Part shown: positions 8,308 through 16,910 of the stretch, one piece after another
Numbering within the stretch: position 1 is the first letter of the stretch
Layout: the number at the start of each line of letters is the position of its first letter
Source of the DNA: Mycolicibacterium moriokaense
GTDB lineage: Bacteria; Actinomycetota; Actinomycetes; Mycobacteriales; Mycobacteriaceae
Direction of reading: 5' to 3'
Assembly (NCBI RefSeq): GCF_003347205.1
Contig: NZ_QQBJ01000016.1
Coordinates: 62,001-126,000 of the forward strand
DNA: 64,000 nt
The notes under the pieces: model-generated
What the model was told of the DNA's origin: nothing
Seen by the model: only the letters and a program-made list of their open reading frames with translations
Database searches by the model: none
Translations under genes and position numbers: made by a program

Positions 8308-8904
8308 ATGGAGGTGGCTCTGCAAAGCTCTCTCTTCGACCCTGCCGAACGGCAGCACCTCGGCGGCGGCGCGTGGGTCGAGGTGCGGTCGGGCTGGCTC
8401 AGCGACGCCGACTCGCTGTTCGACGAACTCATGGCGACCATCCCGTGGCGGGCCGAGCGCAGGCAGATGTACGACCGCGTGCTCGATGTACCCCGACTGG
8501 TCAGCTTCCACGACCTGATCGACGAACCGGCGCCGCATCCGATGCTCAAGCAGATGCGCAGGCGGCTCAACGACAGCTACGGCGGGGAACTCGGCGAACC
8601 GTTCACCACCGCGGGCCTCTGTTTGTACCGCAACGGCGACGACAGCGTCGCCTGGCACGGCGACACGGTCGGGCGCAGCAGCACCGAGGACACCATGGTG
8701 GCCATCGTATGCGTCGGCGCCACAAGGGTTTTCGCGCTACGGCCCCGCGGTGGCGGCAAGTCGCTACGGCTGCAGCACCGGCACGGCGACCTGCTGGTGA
8801 TGGGCGGCTCGTGCCAACGCACCTGGGAGCACGCCATCCCGAAGACGGTGAAGCCGGTCGGCCCGCGGATCAGCATCCAGTTCCGCCCGCACGACGTGCG
8901 TTGA
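8308..8904 (+). CDS. AlkB-like 2-oxoglutarate/Fe(II)-dependent dioxygenase
   Basis: 198 aa. The 2OG-Fe(II) oxygenase core is complete: the H-x-D pair is His117/Asp119 (AWHGD), the distal His is His175 (WEHAIPK), and the 2OG-binding and AlkB-specific arginines are Arg187 and Arg193 (PRISIQFRP). AlkB-type enzymes oxidatively demethylate alkylated bases (1-methyladenine, 3-methylcytosine). It corresponds in position and orientation to Rv1000c. The stop is four bases from the end of the convergent lipoprotein gene. Confidence 0.92.
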   Translation: MEVALQSSLFDPAERQHLGGGAWVEVRSGWLSDADSLFDELMATIPWRAERRQMYDRVLDVPRLVSFHDLIDEPAPHPMLKQMRRRLNDSYGGELGEPFTTAGLCLYRNGDDSVAWHGDTVGRSSTEDTMVAIVCVGATRVFALRPRGGGKSLRLQHRHGDLLVMGGSCQRTWEHAIPKTVKPVGPRISIQFRPHDVR

Positions 8905-8907
8905 GGG

Positions 8908-9588
8908 TCAGGCCTTCACGGCCGACACGCCCGCCGCCAGCAGGTCTGCCGCGCGTTTGGTGTCGACGGGCGCCACGGGCTTGTCGGGGACGACCAGCGG
9001 GTTGGCGGTCACGATCACCATCAGCGAGCCGAACCTGGCGACGTAGTTGTACAGCTCGCCGGTGCGGGTCTTGCCGCCGATCGTCGTCTGAATGACCCGG
9101 TGCGCGCCCTGTGTCGTAACACCGTCGATCTTCGGCGCGTCCACCACCTCGATCAGGCCGCGCACCGCGGGCCCGGCGAAGCCGACCTTCTTGCAGTTGT
9201 CGGGCGGCCCGTTGGCGGGCACGGTTTGCGACGTCTCCACCGCGATCACGATGAACCGGTTGCCCTCGCCCTCGGCGGTCAGCGCCGCCATGTTGCCCTT
9301 CACACCGGCGGGCAGCACCTGCTGATTGGCGAACTGCGCACAGTCGGCCGGGTCGAATTTGATTTCCGCGGGCAGCTTTTGAGGTTCGAGGACACGCGGA
9401 TCGATCCCTGTCGGCGCGATGTCGGTGACCTTGAACGGCGCGGGGAAGTCCGTGCGGAGGTTCTTGATGTTGGCGATGTCGGCCTGCGACAGGTCCGGCT
9501 CCGACGAATCCGCCGAGCCGCAGCCCGCGACGAGCATGCCGGCACACGCGATCGCGAGTACCGCCCTCAGCTTCGACATCGCCGCCAA
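8908..9588 (-). CDS. DUF5642-type mycobacterial lipoprotein (Rv0999-like)
   Basis: 226 aa, or 223 from the internal ATG (MSKLRAVLA). A type-II signal peptide ends in the lipobox LVAGC (Cys at residue 23), so the mature protein should be lipid-anchored outside the inner membrane. Two Cys in the mature part (ADCAQF and DNCKKV) could form a disulfide. The pattern of an alpha/beta domain ending in LMVIVTANPLV is shared with the next gene upstream, so the two are tandem paralogues. Position next to the AlkB and Pat genes matches Rv0999. Function unknown. Confidence 0.75.
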   Translation of the reverse strand: MAAMSKLRAVLAIACAGMLVAGCGSADSSEPDLSQADIANIKNLRTDFPAPFKVTDIAPTGIDPRVLEPQKLPAEIKFDPADCAQFANQQVLPAGVKGNMAALTAEGEGNRFIVIAVETSQTVPANGPPDNCKKVGFAGPAVRGLIEVVDAPKIDGVTTQGAHRVIQTTIGGKTRTGELYNYVARFGSLMVIVTANPLVVPDKPVAPVDTKRAADLLAAGVSAVKA

Positions 9589-9607
9589 TGTACCCGCAGA
9601 CTGGCCG

Positions 9608-10324
9608 TCAACCGCGTAACGCCGACACGGTTTTGACCAGCAAATCGGCTGCGAATTCCTGGCCGAGTGGAGGATTCGGCGATCCCGGATCCGTCACCAG
9701 CGTGATGAACACCAGGTAGTGGTCGAGGTAGGCGCTGTACGTGTACGCCTTCGACGTCGTGACGGTGCCGCCCTCGACGACGGTCCTGGCGTCGGTGTCC
9801 ATGCCGACCGTGGTCGCACCGTCGATGGGCGGCGCGTCGATCAGCCTGACGGTCCCCGTCGTGTTCCCCGCGACCACGGTCCACTGCCCGCATTCGGGCA
9901 GCACCCCCGGATCGAAGCCGGCGGGCGAGGCAGGCGATGCGGGCGAACCGCTGACCGCGGCGTGCACGATCCCACCGGGTCCGGACCCCGACCAGCCGTC
10001 GGCGTCGTCGGCGTCGGGGCCCGCCAGCACCCGGCACTGCGGCGGGTCGGTCACCCACCCGGCACCGAAGCCCCAGAACGCCGCCGGCGACACGGGCCCG
10101 GTGAGATCCGCCACCTCGTATCCGGGGGGCAGATCTTCGCGCACCCGGCTGATTCTGGCGGGGTTGACCAGCGACTGCGGCCCGGCTGACGTGGTCGGCG
10201 ACGTCGCGGCAGGCGATCCGGGCCGGCCGCACGCAGTCAACACGCACATCACCAGCACCAGACGGAGCCCCAACCAGCCCACGGCCCGTTGATACCACAG
10301 AGAAGCCTTTGAACCCGCTGGCAA
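9608..10324 (-). CDS. second DUF5642-type lipoprotein, paralogue of the adjacent gene
   Basis: Up to 238 aa if the TTG at 10324 is used; a GTG at 10282 would give a shorter signal sequence. The lipobox VLTAC follows a hydrophobic stretch (LGLRLVLVMCV). The C-terminal half matches the neighbouring lipoprotein in layout: a Cys pair, IDAPPIDGATTVG against VDAPKIDGVTTQG, then a YTYSAYLDHYLVFITLV strand. It lies 19 bases upstream of that paralogue on the same strand, so a tandem duplication in one operon is likely. Substrate or partner unknown. Confidence 0.7.
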   Translation of the reverse strand: MPAGSKASLWYQRAVGWLGLRLVLVMCVLTACGRPGSPAATSPTTSAGPQSLVNPARISRVREDLPPGYEVADLTGPVSPAAFWGFGAGWVTDPPQCRVLAGPDADDADGWSGSGPGGIVHAAVSGSPASPASPAGFDPGVLPECGQWTVVAGNTTGTVRLIDAPPIDGATTVGMDTDARTVVEGGTVTTSKAYTYSAYLDHYLVFITLVTDPGSPNPPLGQEFAADLLVKTVSALRG

Positions 10325-10388
10325 CGTTTTGCGTGTTCTGAACGATCAAACAAGAGGTCGGGCCTTAAAGAAATATGGAGAAACTGTC

Positions 10389-10724
10389 ATGCGCGCAGCA
10401 TTCGCAATGGCAGGGGGGATCGTGACCGCGGGCGTGGTGCTCGCAACCGGGGCCGTCGCAACGGCGGAACCCATCGCGCCGGGCAACGCCTACGCGACGA
10501 TCGGACAATTGGAGTCCGCCGGCTATGACGTCAACATCGACCGGGTGGGCAGCGCCCCACTCGACCAATGCATCGTCACCAGCGTGCGGAACCCGCAGGA
10601 CATCACCCGCACGATCCGGGTGGACAACGGCCGCGACAAGAACGGCAAACGCAGGTTCGACTACGTGACCGTCGTGGTGCGGCGGACCATCACCGTCTCA
10701 CTGAACTGCGACGCACGGACCTGA
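10389..10724 (+). CDS. small secreted mycobacterial protein
   Basis: 111 aa from the ATG at 10389, preceded by GGAG. A Sec signal peptide (GGIVTAGVVLATGAVATA-EP) is cleaved near residue 27. The mature region has two Cys (QCIVTSV and LNCDA), probably a disulfide. The core NAYATIGQLESAGYDVNIDR and LDQCIVTSVRNPQ aligns clearly with the secreted protein at 60071-60370 of this window (NAADVVTKLQKSGNTVIVNR, LSECMVTGVRAGQ), so they belong to one family. Function unknown. Confidence 0.8.
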   Translation: MRAAFAMAGGIVTAGVVLATGAVATAEPIAPGNAYATIGQLESAGYDVNIDRVGSAPLDQCIVTSVRNPQDITRTIRVDNGRDKNGKRRFDYVTVVVRRTITVSLNCDART

Positions 10725-10730
10725 GCCGCG

Positions 10731-12320
10731 TCAGGCGGCGGCGTCGTCCCCGGTGCTCTCTTCTTTCGGGCGCTGACCGGTCAGGGCGCCGACGAGCTTC
10801 TTCAGCGGTCCGTCGCCGCTGGGACGCAGCGACGCAAGCGGCTTGGGCGGATCGAACTTGAGCGACTCGCGGATCACCTTCAGCGGATTCGGCAGATTGC
10901 CGTCCAGCGGTGTCTGGGTCGTCGAGGTGTCGTCGTTCGACGCCACGGCGTTGTTGCCCAAGTTGCCCAACTGGAGCGGCTTCAGGGTCTTCTCGGTCTT
11001 CGACTGCTCACCCGTGTCACCCGGCTGATCGCTGGCTATCGACAATGTCTGCGATTGCTGCACCGGATCGCTGAAGACGTTGCCCCCGGTTTCGACGCCC
11101 TGTGGCGTCCCGTCGGTCTTGTCGTAGGTCTCGCCACCGACACCGAACGGTCGGTACACATCGTTCGTTCCGAGTGCGCGACCGAGTCCCGCTTCCTGCA
11201 ATCCGTCGTCGATGCCGACCGGGATCGACGCGGCCAGGTTCACGGCGAGGGTGCCCAGGTCTTTCTGGGGAAGCAGTTGGAAGGTCACATGCTCACCGGG
11301 ACTGGTGTCGCGGTAGTAACCCGATTCGATCAGCACCCGTATCGGCGCATCGGCCACCGCCAGCAGCGCATCCGGGACCCCGATCTGCTGCAGCGGCAGC
11401 AATATCGGTAGCCGCTCCGAGGTGATCAAGTAGTACTGCGTGTCGCCGTACTTGCCCTGGTCGACGACGCCCGGTTCGGTGAGGGAATGGCTCGGCACCT
11501 CGCCGTGCAGGTAGTAGTAGGCGGCGGCAGAGTTCGCCCAGGCCAGCACATTCCAGGGAACGGCGGGCGCGTCTCCACCGAGCAGGTCGTACTCCTGTGC
11601 AGTGTCCACGGTCGGGGTCACAAAGCCGTCCGCATCCTGTTCGCATGACACCGTCTGGCCATTGGCCGAGCAACTGTTCTTCGTCGGGCCGTAGAACGTG
11701 ATGCCGATGAGGGGGATGGTCATGCCTTCGAAGCCGCGCCCGAGAATGCCGCCGTTGGGTCGCATGGGGTTGGAATCGAGATAGATCTCTGTGCCGTTCA
11801 GATCCGAGTATTGGCTGGGGTTGTCGACCAATTGGTTCTTCACCAGCGATACGACGACGGCGCTTTGTGAATAGCCGAACACGACGAAGTGAGTGTCTGC
11901 CGGGCTGGGTGGGTCGTCTGTCGGGGAATCGACACCCGGGCTGTGGTTGACGGTGCAGTTGCCGTCGTTCACGCCCAGACAGGCTCCGAGATTCGAAACG
12001 CCCTGGGATACCGATGAATCGAAGGTGGTGCTGCCGAAGACGGGGGCGAACTCGGCGGGATAGATCACCGCGTAGGTGTCTATCGGCGCGGCCGGATTAC
12101 TACCCGGAATGATGTAGTTGTTGACCGCCTGGCCGAAGTATTGGTTGACGAAAATCGAATCATCCGTCGGCGGGCTCAGCGGATGCTGCGTGCCGCCCAT
12201 GATCAGTGCCGTGGTGGCCAGTAGCTGAACGGCGGTGGTGATCGTCGCCGTCACCACGAGGGCAGGCACTGACACCAGCGCCACCAAAACGACAACCAGC
12301 GAACGCGCAATCGCCTTCAT
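10731..12320 (-). CDS. PE-PPE-domain serine hydrolase, exported
   Basis: 529 aa from the ATG at 12320, preceded by GGGAAGG. The open frame runs 55 codons further upstream, but that part is Cys-rich and implausible. MKAIARSLVVVLVALVSVPA is a signal or anchor sequence. The PE-PPE domain (about residues 65-300) is a cutinase-like alpha/beta hydrolase: the nucleophile elbow is GYSQS (about residue 150) within VVFGYSQSAVVVSLV. The protein has no PE or PPE N-terminal domain, so it is a free-standing member of this family. The C-terminal 100 residues are low-complexity and Pro/Thr-rich. Likely a cell-envelope esterase/lipase. Confidence 0.85.
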   Translation of the reverse strand: MKAIARSLVVVLVALVSVPALVVTATITTAVQLLATTALIMGGTQHPLSPPTDDSIFVNQYFGQAVNNYIIPGSNPAAPIDTYAVIYPAEFAPVFGSTTFDSSVSQGVSNLGACLGVNDGNCTVNHSPGVDSPTDDPPSPADTHFVVFGYSQSAVVVSLVKNQLVDNPSQYSDLNGTEIYLDSNPMRPNGGILGRGFEGMTIPLIGITFYGPTKNSCSANGQTVSCEQDADGFVTPTVDTAQEYDLLGGDAPAVPWNVLAWANSAAAYYYLHGEVPSHSLTEPGVVDQGKYGDTQYYLITSERLPILLPLQQIGVPDALLAVADAPIRVLIESGYYRDTSPGEHVTFQLLPQKDLGTLAVNLAASIPVGIDDGLQEAGLGRALGTNDVYRPFGVGGETYDKTDGTPQGVETGGNVFSDPVQQSQTLSIASDQPGDTGEQSKTEKTLKPLQLGNLGNNAVASNDDTSTTQTPLDGNLPNPLKVIRESLKFDPPKPLASLRPSGDGPLKKLVGALTGQRPKEESTGDDAAA

Positions 12321-12642
12321 GTCCGGACCTTCCCCTCGCAAGCCCTCGAGCTCGCGCTGTCTACCGCCAGCGACGGTGCCACGAGATCGCTGAGACATGC
12401 ATCTCGCAGCACAGGAGCATCTTGCACCACAGACACCGCAATTGGCAGCGAAATCCTCATGGTTATCTGAAAACGCAATAACCACACCCGTGTGAGCCGA
12501 TGCAGATTACGGGCAGGCAAACCCATCTGGCGCCACCGCCGACGCGGACGGCCCGCGGCTCGCCTTCGTGGTGATTTCCCTCCGATCCAGGGTTGCCGAC
12601 CGTAGGCTCATGGCGCAGATTTCCACCGATACGGGAGACTCA
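12321..12642. promoter_or_regulatory. divergent intergenic region, 322 bp
   Basis: No convincing gene. It separates the divergent PE-PPE hydrolase and LpqN/T lipoprotein genes and must contain both promoters. Bases 12455-12520 are relatively AT-rich (TTATCTGAAAACGCAATAAC) and are the most promoter-like part. I see no strong palindrome. Confidence 0.5.
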
Positions 12643-13332
12643 ATGAGAAAAGTGAGGGCCGGCGGCATCGCGATCATGGCCGTCATGGTCGGACTCGCCC
12701 TGGCGGGCTGCGGTTCCGGTGAGAAGAAGGCAGAGACGACGACCTCCAGCTCCACCAGCTCTTCGTCGTCGGCCGCCCCTTCGTCGCAGGAGGCCGTCAA
12801 GCCCAACGCCACGATCCCCGACTACATCAAGCAGAACGGCATCACCGAAACTCCGGTCAAGCGCGGCGATCCGGGCTCGCCCGAGATCAACCTGCCGTTC
12901 CCCGACGGCTGGGAGGACATGGGCCCCGACGCCCCGCAATGGGCATGGGGCGGAATCAAGTACACCGGCGACCCGGCGATGGCCGACAATCCCCCGACGA
13001 TCATCGCGCTGCTGTCGAAGCTGCAGGGCAACGTCGACCCGGCGAAAATCCTCGAGTTCGCGCCCGGCGAAATGAAGAACCTGCCCGGCTACGAGGGTGA
13101 CGGGACCGGCTCGGCGAGCCAGCTCGGCGGTTTCGACGCCTGGCAGATCGGCGGCACCTACATGAAGGGCGACGTCAAGCACGCCGTCGCGCAGAAGACC
13201 GTGGTGATCCCGGGCTCCGACGGCCTGTTCGTGCTGCAGCTCAACGCCGACGGGACCGAGGACCAGATGGGTGTCCTGATGGACGCCACCGGCGTCATCG
13301 ACGAGCAGACCACCATCACGCCGGCCCCGTAA
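12643..13332 (+). CDS. LpqN/LpqT-family lipoprotein
   Basis: 229 aa from the ATG at 12643 with GGGAG six bases upstream; this is the usual length of LpqN and LpqT. The lipobox LALAGC places the lipidated Cys at about residue 24, followed by a Ser/Thr-rich linker (about 31-50) suited to O-mannosylation by Pmt. The LpqN/LpqT domain starts at about residue 60 with IPDYIKQNGITETPVKRGD and includes LPFPDGWEDMGPDAP. Members are cell-envelope lipoproteins; LpqN is known to bind host proteins and trehalose-lipid transporters in M. tuberculosis. Which paralogue this is cannot be decided here. Confidence 0.85.
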   Translation: MRKVRAGGIAIMAVMVGLALAGCGSGEKKAETTTSSSTSSSSSAAPSSQEAVKPNATIPDYIKQNGITETPVKRGDPGSPEINLPFPDGWEDMGPDAPQWAWGGIKYTGDPAMADNPPTIIALLSKLQGNVDPAKILEFAPGEMKNLPGYEGDGTGSASQLGGFDAWQIGGTYMKGDVKHAVAQKTVVIPGSDGLFVLQLNADGTEDQMGVLMDATGVIDEQTTITPAP

Positions 13333-14151
13333 TCAGGCGCGCGACACCGCCGAGGCATCGGCGACCTGCTCGGCGGTGGGCCGCACACCCGTGTAGCGCT
13401 CGAACTGCTCGGCCGCCTGCAGTGCGATCACCTCGCTGCCGGTGATGACCTTGACCCCCGCCTGACGGGCGGCGACGATCAGGGGCGTCTCCGACGGCAG
13501 TGCGACCACGTCGAAAACGGTGTCCGCGTTGGTGATCGTCGATGCGTCAAATGCGCTCAACCGCTCCTGCGGCGCGCCGGCCATTCCGACCGGCGTGACG
13601 TTGACCAGCACGTCGGCGGTTCGGGACCCGACTTCGGGCGCATAGTCGTAGCCGAGTCGGCTCGCCAGCGCCTCGCCGGTGTCGGTGTTGCGGGCCACGA
13701 CCATGCCGTTGCGAAAACCGCTGTCGCGGAACGCCGCTCCGACCGCGCCCGCCATTCCGCCGCTGCCGTGGATCAACACCGACTGCGAACTCGACAGCCC
13801 GTGCTCTTCGATGAGGCGGTGCACGGCGATGTAGTCGGTGTTCGACGCGGTCAGATGGCCGTCGTCGTTGACGATCGTGTTCACCGCGTCGATCACCCGT
13901 GCCGAGTTCTCGACGGTGTCGACCAGCGCGATCACGTCCTGCTTGAACGGCATCGACACCGAACATCCCCGAATGCCCAGCGCGCGAACGCCGCCGATGG
14001 CCGCGGCGATGTCGGTGGTGGTGAACGCCTTGTAGACGAAGTCGAGCCCCAACAGGTCGTACAGGTAATTGTGAAATCGGGTGCCGATGTTGCTCGGCCT
14101 GGCGGCCAGCGAGATGCACAGCCGGGTGTCCTTGCTCAGCGGCGGGCGCAT
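13333..14151 (-). CDS. shikimate 5-dehydrogenase-like protein
   Basis: 272 aa. The catalytic Lys (SVSMPFKQD, about residue 69) and Asp (ASNTDY, about residue 105) of shikimate dehydrogenase are conserved, and the NADP-binding glycine loop GSGGMAGAV is at about 129-137. The N-terminal substrate motif is unusual: the normal SPxxHN is replaced by SNIGTRFHN, so this may be a paralogue acting on a related polyol rather than housekeeping AroE. Its ATG overlaps the Pat stop as TGATG, making it the last gene of a cyclase-Pat operon. It ends directly against the convergent lipoprotein gene. Confidence 0.8.
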   Translation of the reverse strand: MRPPLSKDTRLCISLAARPSNIGTRFHNYLYDLLGLDFVYKAFTTTDIAAAIGGVRALGIRGCSVSMPFKQDVIALVDTVENSARVIDAVNTIVNDDGHLTASNTDYIAVHRLIEEHGLSSSQSVLIHGSGGMAGAVGAAFRDSGFRNGMVVARNTDTGEALASRLGYDYAPEVGSRTADVLVNVTPVGMAGAPQERLSAFDASTITNADTVFDVVALPSETPLIVAARQAGVKVITGSEVIALQAAEQFERYTGVRPTAEQVADASAVSRA

Positions 14152-15149
14152 CAGCCGACGGCTCCCAGCACTTGCTTTGCCATGGAGTGGATTTGGCGAT
14201 AGAGATCCTTCGACATCGACAGGTCACGCAGCGCCGGTACCTCGACGACGGTGGTCACCACGCCGAGATCCGCGCGCTGCCACTTCGCGCCGAAGCGGTC
14301 CAAGATCTTGCGCATCGCGAGGTTGTCGGACAGTACCCGCGCCGAGAAGCGGCGCACCCCGTCGCCGCGCGCCGCCACTGCCAACGCCGCCATCAGGAAC
14401 GAGCCGACGCCGCGGCCCTGATAGTCGTCGCCGACGATGAAGGCCACCTCGGCCAGCGTGGGATCGGTTTCGTCGCGCACGAATCGGGCGTCGGCGACCA
14501 CCGGGCCCTCCTGGCCCTCCGTCATCACCCACACGAAGTGATCCTTGTAATCGACCTCGAACAGATACGTCATCAACGCCTTGGTCGGAGTGCGCGGCGT
14601 CTGGAACCGGCGGTACAGCGTCTCGCTGGAGAACTCGATCGTGCCGTCGGACGCGCGTTCACTGTCGCCCGGCAACACCGGTCGCAGGTAGAGCCAGGAG
14701 TCGTCGCGCATCTGCACCGGGATCGGCGTGATGAAGGCGGCCAGCCGCTGCCGGGCCGTGCGCACCAGTTTGTCCGTCATGCCCGGCAGTTCGAGCATCG
14801 CGGCGAAGGCGGCGTGGCCGCCCACCCATCCGGTCAGCGGTTCGGTGGCCATGACGGTTGCAGTGCGCGGAGCTTCGCGCAGCAACGCGATCTCGCCGAC
14901 GATCAGGGGCGGCGACAGCTCCAGCGAAGTGGGCACTCCGTCGCCGCCGGTGTGGGTGATCTCCGCTTTCCCCGAACCGATCAGCAGAAACGACTCCGCG
15001 CGCTCGCCCTGGCGCATGAGCACCCGGCCGGGTGCCGCGTCGATCGGGCGCAGTTGCGCCGCCAGCGCCATCAGAGCAGAGGAGCGGCAGCCATGGAAGA
15101 TCTCCAGGGCGGCGAGTTCGTCGGCGCTGACGGCGGTCAGTCCGGCCAC
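14151..15149 (-). CDS. pat: cAMP-dependent protein lysine acetyltransferase (Rv0998/KATms type)
   Basis: 332 aa. Residues 1-145 are a cyclic-nucleotide-binding domain with the phosphate-binding cassette GEIALLREAPRTATVMA, whose Glu and Arg contact cAMP. Residues 155-305 are a GNAT domain with the acetyl-CoA loop YQGRGVGSFLM. The whole matches mycobacterial Pat, in which cAMP relieves autoinhibition; the enzyme then acetylates acyl-CoA ligases and other metabolic enzymes. It lies 66 bases downstream of an adenylate cyclase gene on the same strand, so signal producer and effector are probably co-transcribed. Confidence 0.93.
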   Translation of the reverse strand: MAGLTAVSADELAALEIFHGCRSSALMALAAQLRPIDAAPGRVLMRQGERAESFLLIGSGKAEITHTGGDGVPTSLELSPPLIVGEIALLREAPRTATVMATEPLTGWVGGHAAFAAMLELPGMTDKLVRTARQRLAAFITPIPVQMRDDSWLYLRPVLPGDSERASDGTIEFSSETLYRRFQTPRTPTKALMTYLFEVDYKDHFVWVMTEGQEGPVVADARFVRDETDPTLAEVAFIVGDDYQGRGVGSFLMAALAVAARGDGVRRFSARVLSDNLAMRKILDRFGAKWQRADLGVVTTVVEVPALRDLSMSKDLYRQIHSMAKQVLGAVG

Positions 15150-15215
15150 GCCACGAGGCTACCCGCCCGAGACCATCGAAACCGCGCGCGGGACCGCCAT
15201 CTCGCCCGCGATTTG

Positions 15216-16682
15216 TCAGCCGGGCGCCGAGATCTGCGTCGCTTCGGATCTGCCCCGCAACACCTCGCTGCCCTTGGCGGCCCAATGCCCGCGTTCGGCA
15301 GCGTCGGCGCGCTCGATGGCCGCAGACGAGCACAAGATTCGGCGCTCCGAGGACTTCGCGAGGTCCGCGAGCCGCGCGGCCTCGTTGACCGGGTCGCCGA
15401 TCACCGTGTACTCGTACCGGTTCTCCGCCCCGATGTTGCCCGCGAACACCGGCCCGGCCGAAACGCCGATGCCGAAGTCCACCACGGGCAGCTTGCGCAA
15501 CTGCTCGCCGAGCGTGCGCGCTGTCGCGAGCGCCGACGACGCGGCCCCCTCGGAGCGCAGGGGTGCGCCGAAGACCGCGAGCGCGGCGTCGCCCTGAAAC
15601 TTGTTGATCATCCCGTCGCGGTCGTTGACCGCATCGACGACGATCCGGAAGAAGTCGTTGAGCACCTCGGCGACCCGCTGCGGCGGATGGCGGGCGGCCA
15701 ACTCGGTGGAACCCGTCAGGTCGATGAACAGGATCGCCGCCTCCTGCACGTCGCCCGACATCGACGCGCCCTCTTCGATGGCCCGCCGCGCGACGTTGGT
15801 CCCGACGTGGCGGCCGAACAGGTCGCGCACCCGCTCCCGCTCGGCCAAGCCGGCCACCATCCGGTTGAATCCGCTTTGCAGCCTGCCGATTTCGGATCGC
15901 TCGAAGACATCCACCGCGGTGTCGAAGTGGCCCTGCTCCACCTCTGCCATCGCGTCGACGACCTCGCCGATCGGCTCGGCGATCGACCTGGAGGTGAGGA
16001 TCATCGTCGGAAGCCCGAGCAGCACCGCCGCCAGCGCCACCACCAGGGTCGCGATCTCCACCGACGCCGTCTTGGGGACCAGCCAACCGTTGCTCTTCAC
16101 GACAACCAGCGCCACGATGACGGCGCACGGCAGCGCACTGCACAAGAGCCACAGCAGGATCAGGCGCGCCTGCACGCCCGGCGCGGTCACCAGTCGCTCG
16201 GACGCATGGGTGGCGGCACCGAGAATCGGGCGGATGAGTTTCATCGTCAGCAGCAGGCCGATGCCCGTGGCGGCGGATCCGCCCAGCGCGACCCCGACGG
16301 CGGTCGCGACGACGATGCCGACGCCGCCGTCGAGGTTGAGCAGGATCGAGATCGCGCCGCTGACCACCCAGGTGCCCGCGAGGAGCACGGACTGGCGGGC
16401 CAGCAATCTGGTCAACGCGCGGCGCTGACGGTCATCGGGTTCATGGCCGGGAATGAACCAGCGCAGCGTCGGCAGGATGTTCAGCGCACCGCCGATGCCG
16501 ACCACGACGGCGCCGACGGCCACCAACACCACCGAAGCGACGATATTCACGTCGGTGAAGTAGTGCTGGGCTCCGGTCAGGGCCTCGCCGCCGAGTGGGA
16601 TCAGGATGGCGACGGCCGCGGTGATCGACAACAGATAGGCACCCGCGAGACGGCTCGCGTAGTTGGCCGCCAACCTGGTCAT
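15216..16682 (-). CDS. membrane class III adenylate cyclase with HAMP domain
   Basis: 488 aa from the ATG at 16682. Six hydrophobic segments lie within about residues 10-235, a HAMP linker at about 240-295 (MILTSRSIAEPIGEVVDAM), and the cyclase domain from about 310. Catalytic residues are intact: metal Asp in FIDLTGST and in FQGDAALAVFG, adenine-specifying Lys in NKFQGD and Asp in VIGDPVNEAARL, and the transition-state Asn in VNEAARL. The architecture matches the Rv1318c/Rv1319c/Rv1320c/Rv3645 group. The first gene of a cyclase-Pat-dehydrogenase operon. A copy of the RACCWAATATYTGTTC motif lies 63 bases upstream of the start. Confidence 0.92.
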   Translation of the reverse strand: MTRLAANYASRLAGAYLLSITAAVAILIPLGGEALTGAQHYFTDVNIVASVVLVAVGAVVVGIGGALNILPTLRWFIPGHEPDDRQRRALTRLLARQSVLLAGTWVVSGAISILLNLDGGVGIVVATAVGVALGGSAATGIGLLLTMKLIRPILGAATHASERLVTAPGVQARLILLWLLCSALPCAVIVALVVVKSNGWLVPKTASVEIATLVVALAAVLLGLPTMILTSRSIAEPIGEVVDAMAEVEQGHFDTAVDVFERSEIGRLQSGFNRMVAGLAERERVRDLFGRHVGTNVARRAIEEGASMSGDVQEAAILFIDLTGSTELAARHPPQRVAEVLNDFFRIVVDAVNDRDGMINKFQGDAALAVFGAPLRSEGAASSALATARTLGEQLRKLPVVDFGIGVSAGPVFAGNIGAENRYEYTVIGDPVNEAARLADLAKSSERRILCSSAAIERADAAERGHWAAKGSEVLRGRSEATQISAPG

Positions 16683-16744
16683 GGAAACAAGGTAGCGATC
16701 CCGACGCGATAACGACGCGATCCCAACCCGCGGGTCCGCAGTCG

Positions 16745-16760
16745 AACCTAATACTTGTTC
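16745..16760. promoter_or_regulatory. operator motif, copy 1 (AACCTAATACTTGTTC)
   Basis: It matches the 16-bp motif found at four other sites (37347, 38291, 40021, 55442), 14 of 16 bases identical to the 37347 copy. It lies between the divergent cyclase and tandem-TetR genes. Confidence 0.6.
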
Positions 16761-16843
16761 GCGCCCAACCAAACGCGTCTACCATCCGGCGGGCGATCTA
16801 CCGGCGATTTCACCGCTGACCTGCCGAGTCGAGGCGTCTCTTC

Positions 16844-16858
16844 TGGTAGCGTCTACCA
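16844..16858. promoter_or_regulatory. palindrome TGGTAGCGTCTACCA upstream of the tandem-TetR gene
   Basis: Perfect 6-bp arms around a 3-base centre, 53 bases upstream of the GTG start. The ten bases GCGTCTACCA (16849-16858) recur as a direct repeat at 16775-16784. Candidate autoregulatory site. Confidence 0.5.
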
Positions 16859-16910
16859 AACATTGGGTCATGTCGGTCGGCCCAGTCGAGTCGAGCTCGT
16901 AGGAGGCGGT

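Noticed and set aside
9613-9621. GTAACGCCG considered as a third ECF -35 element
   Set aside because: It lies in the 3' end of a lipoprotein coding region in the wrong orientation for a gene start, and no GCACT follows at 17 bases.
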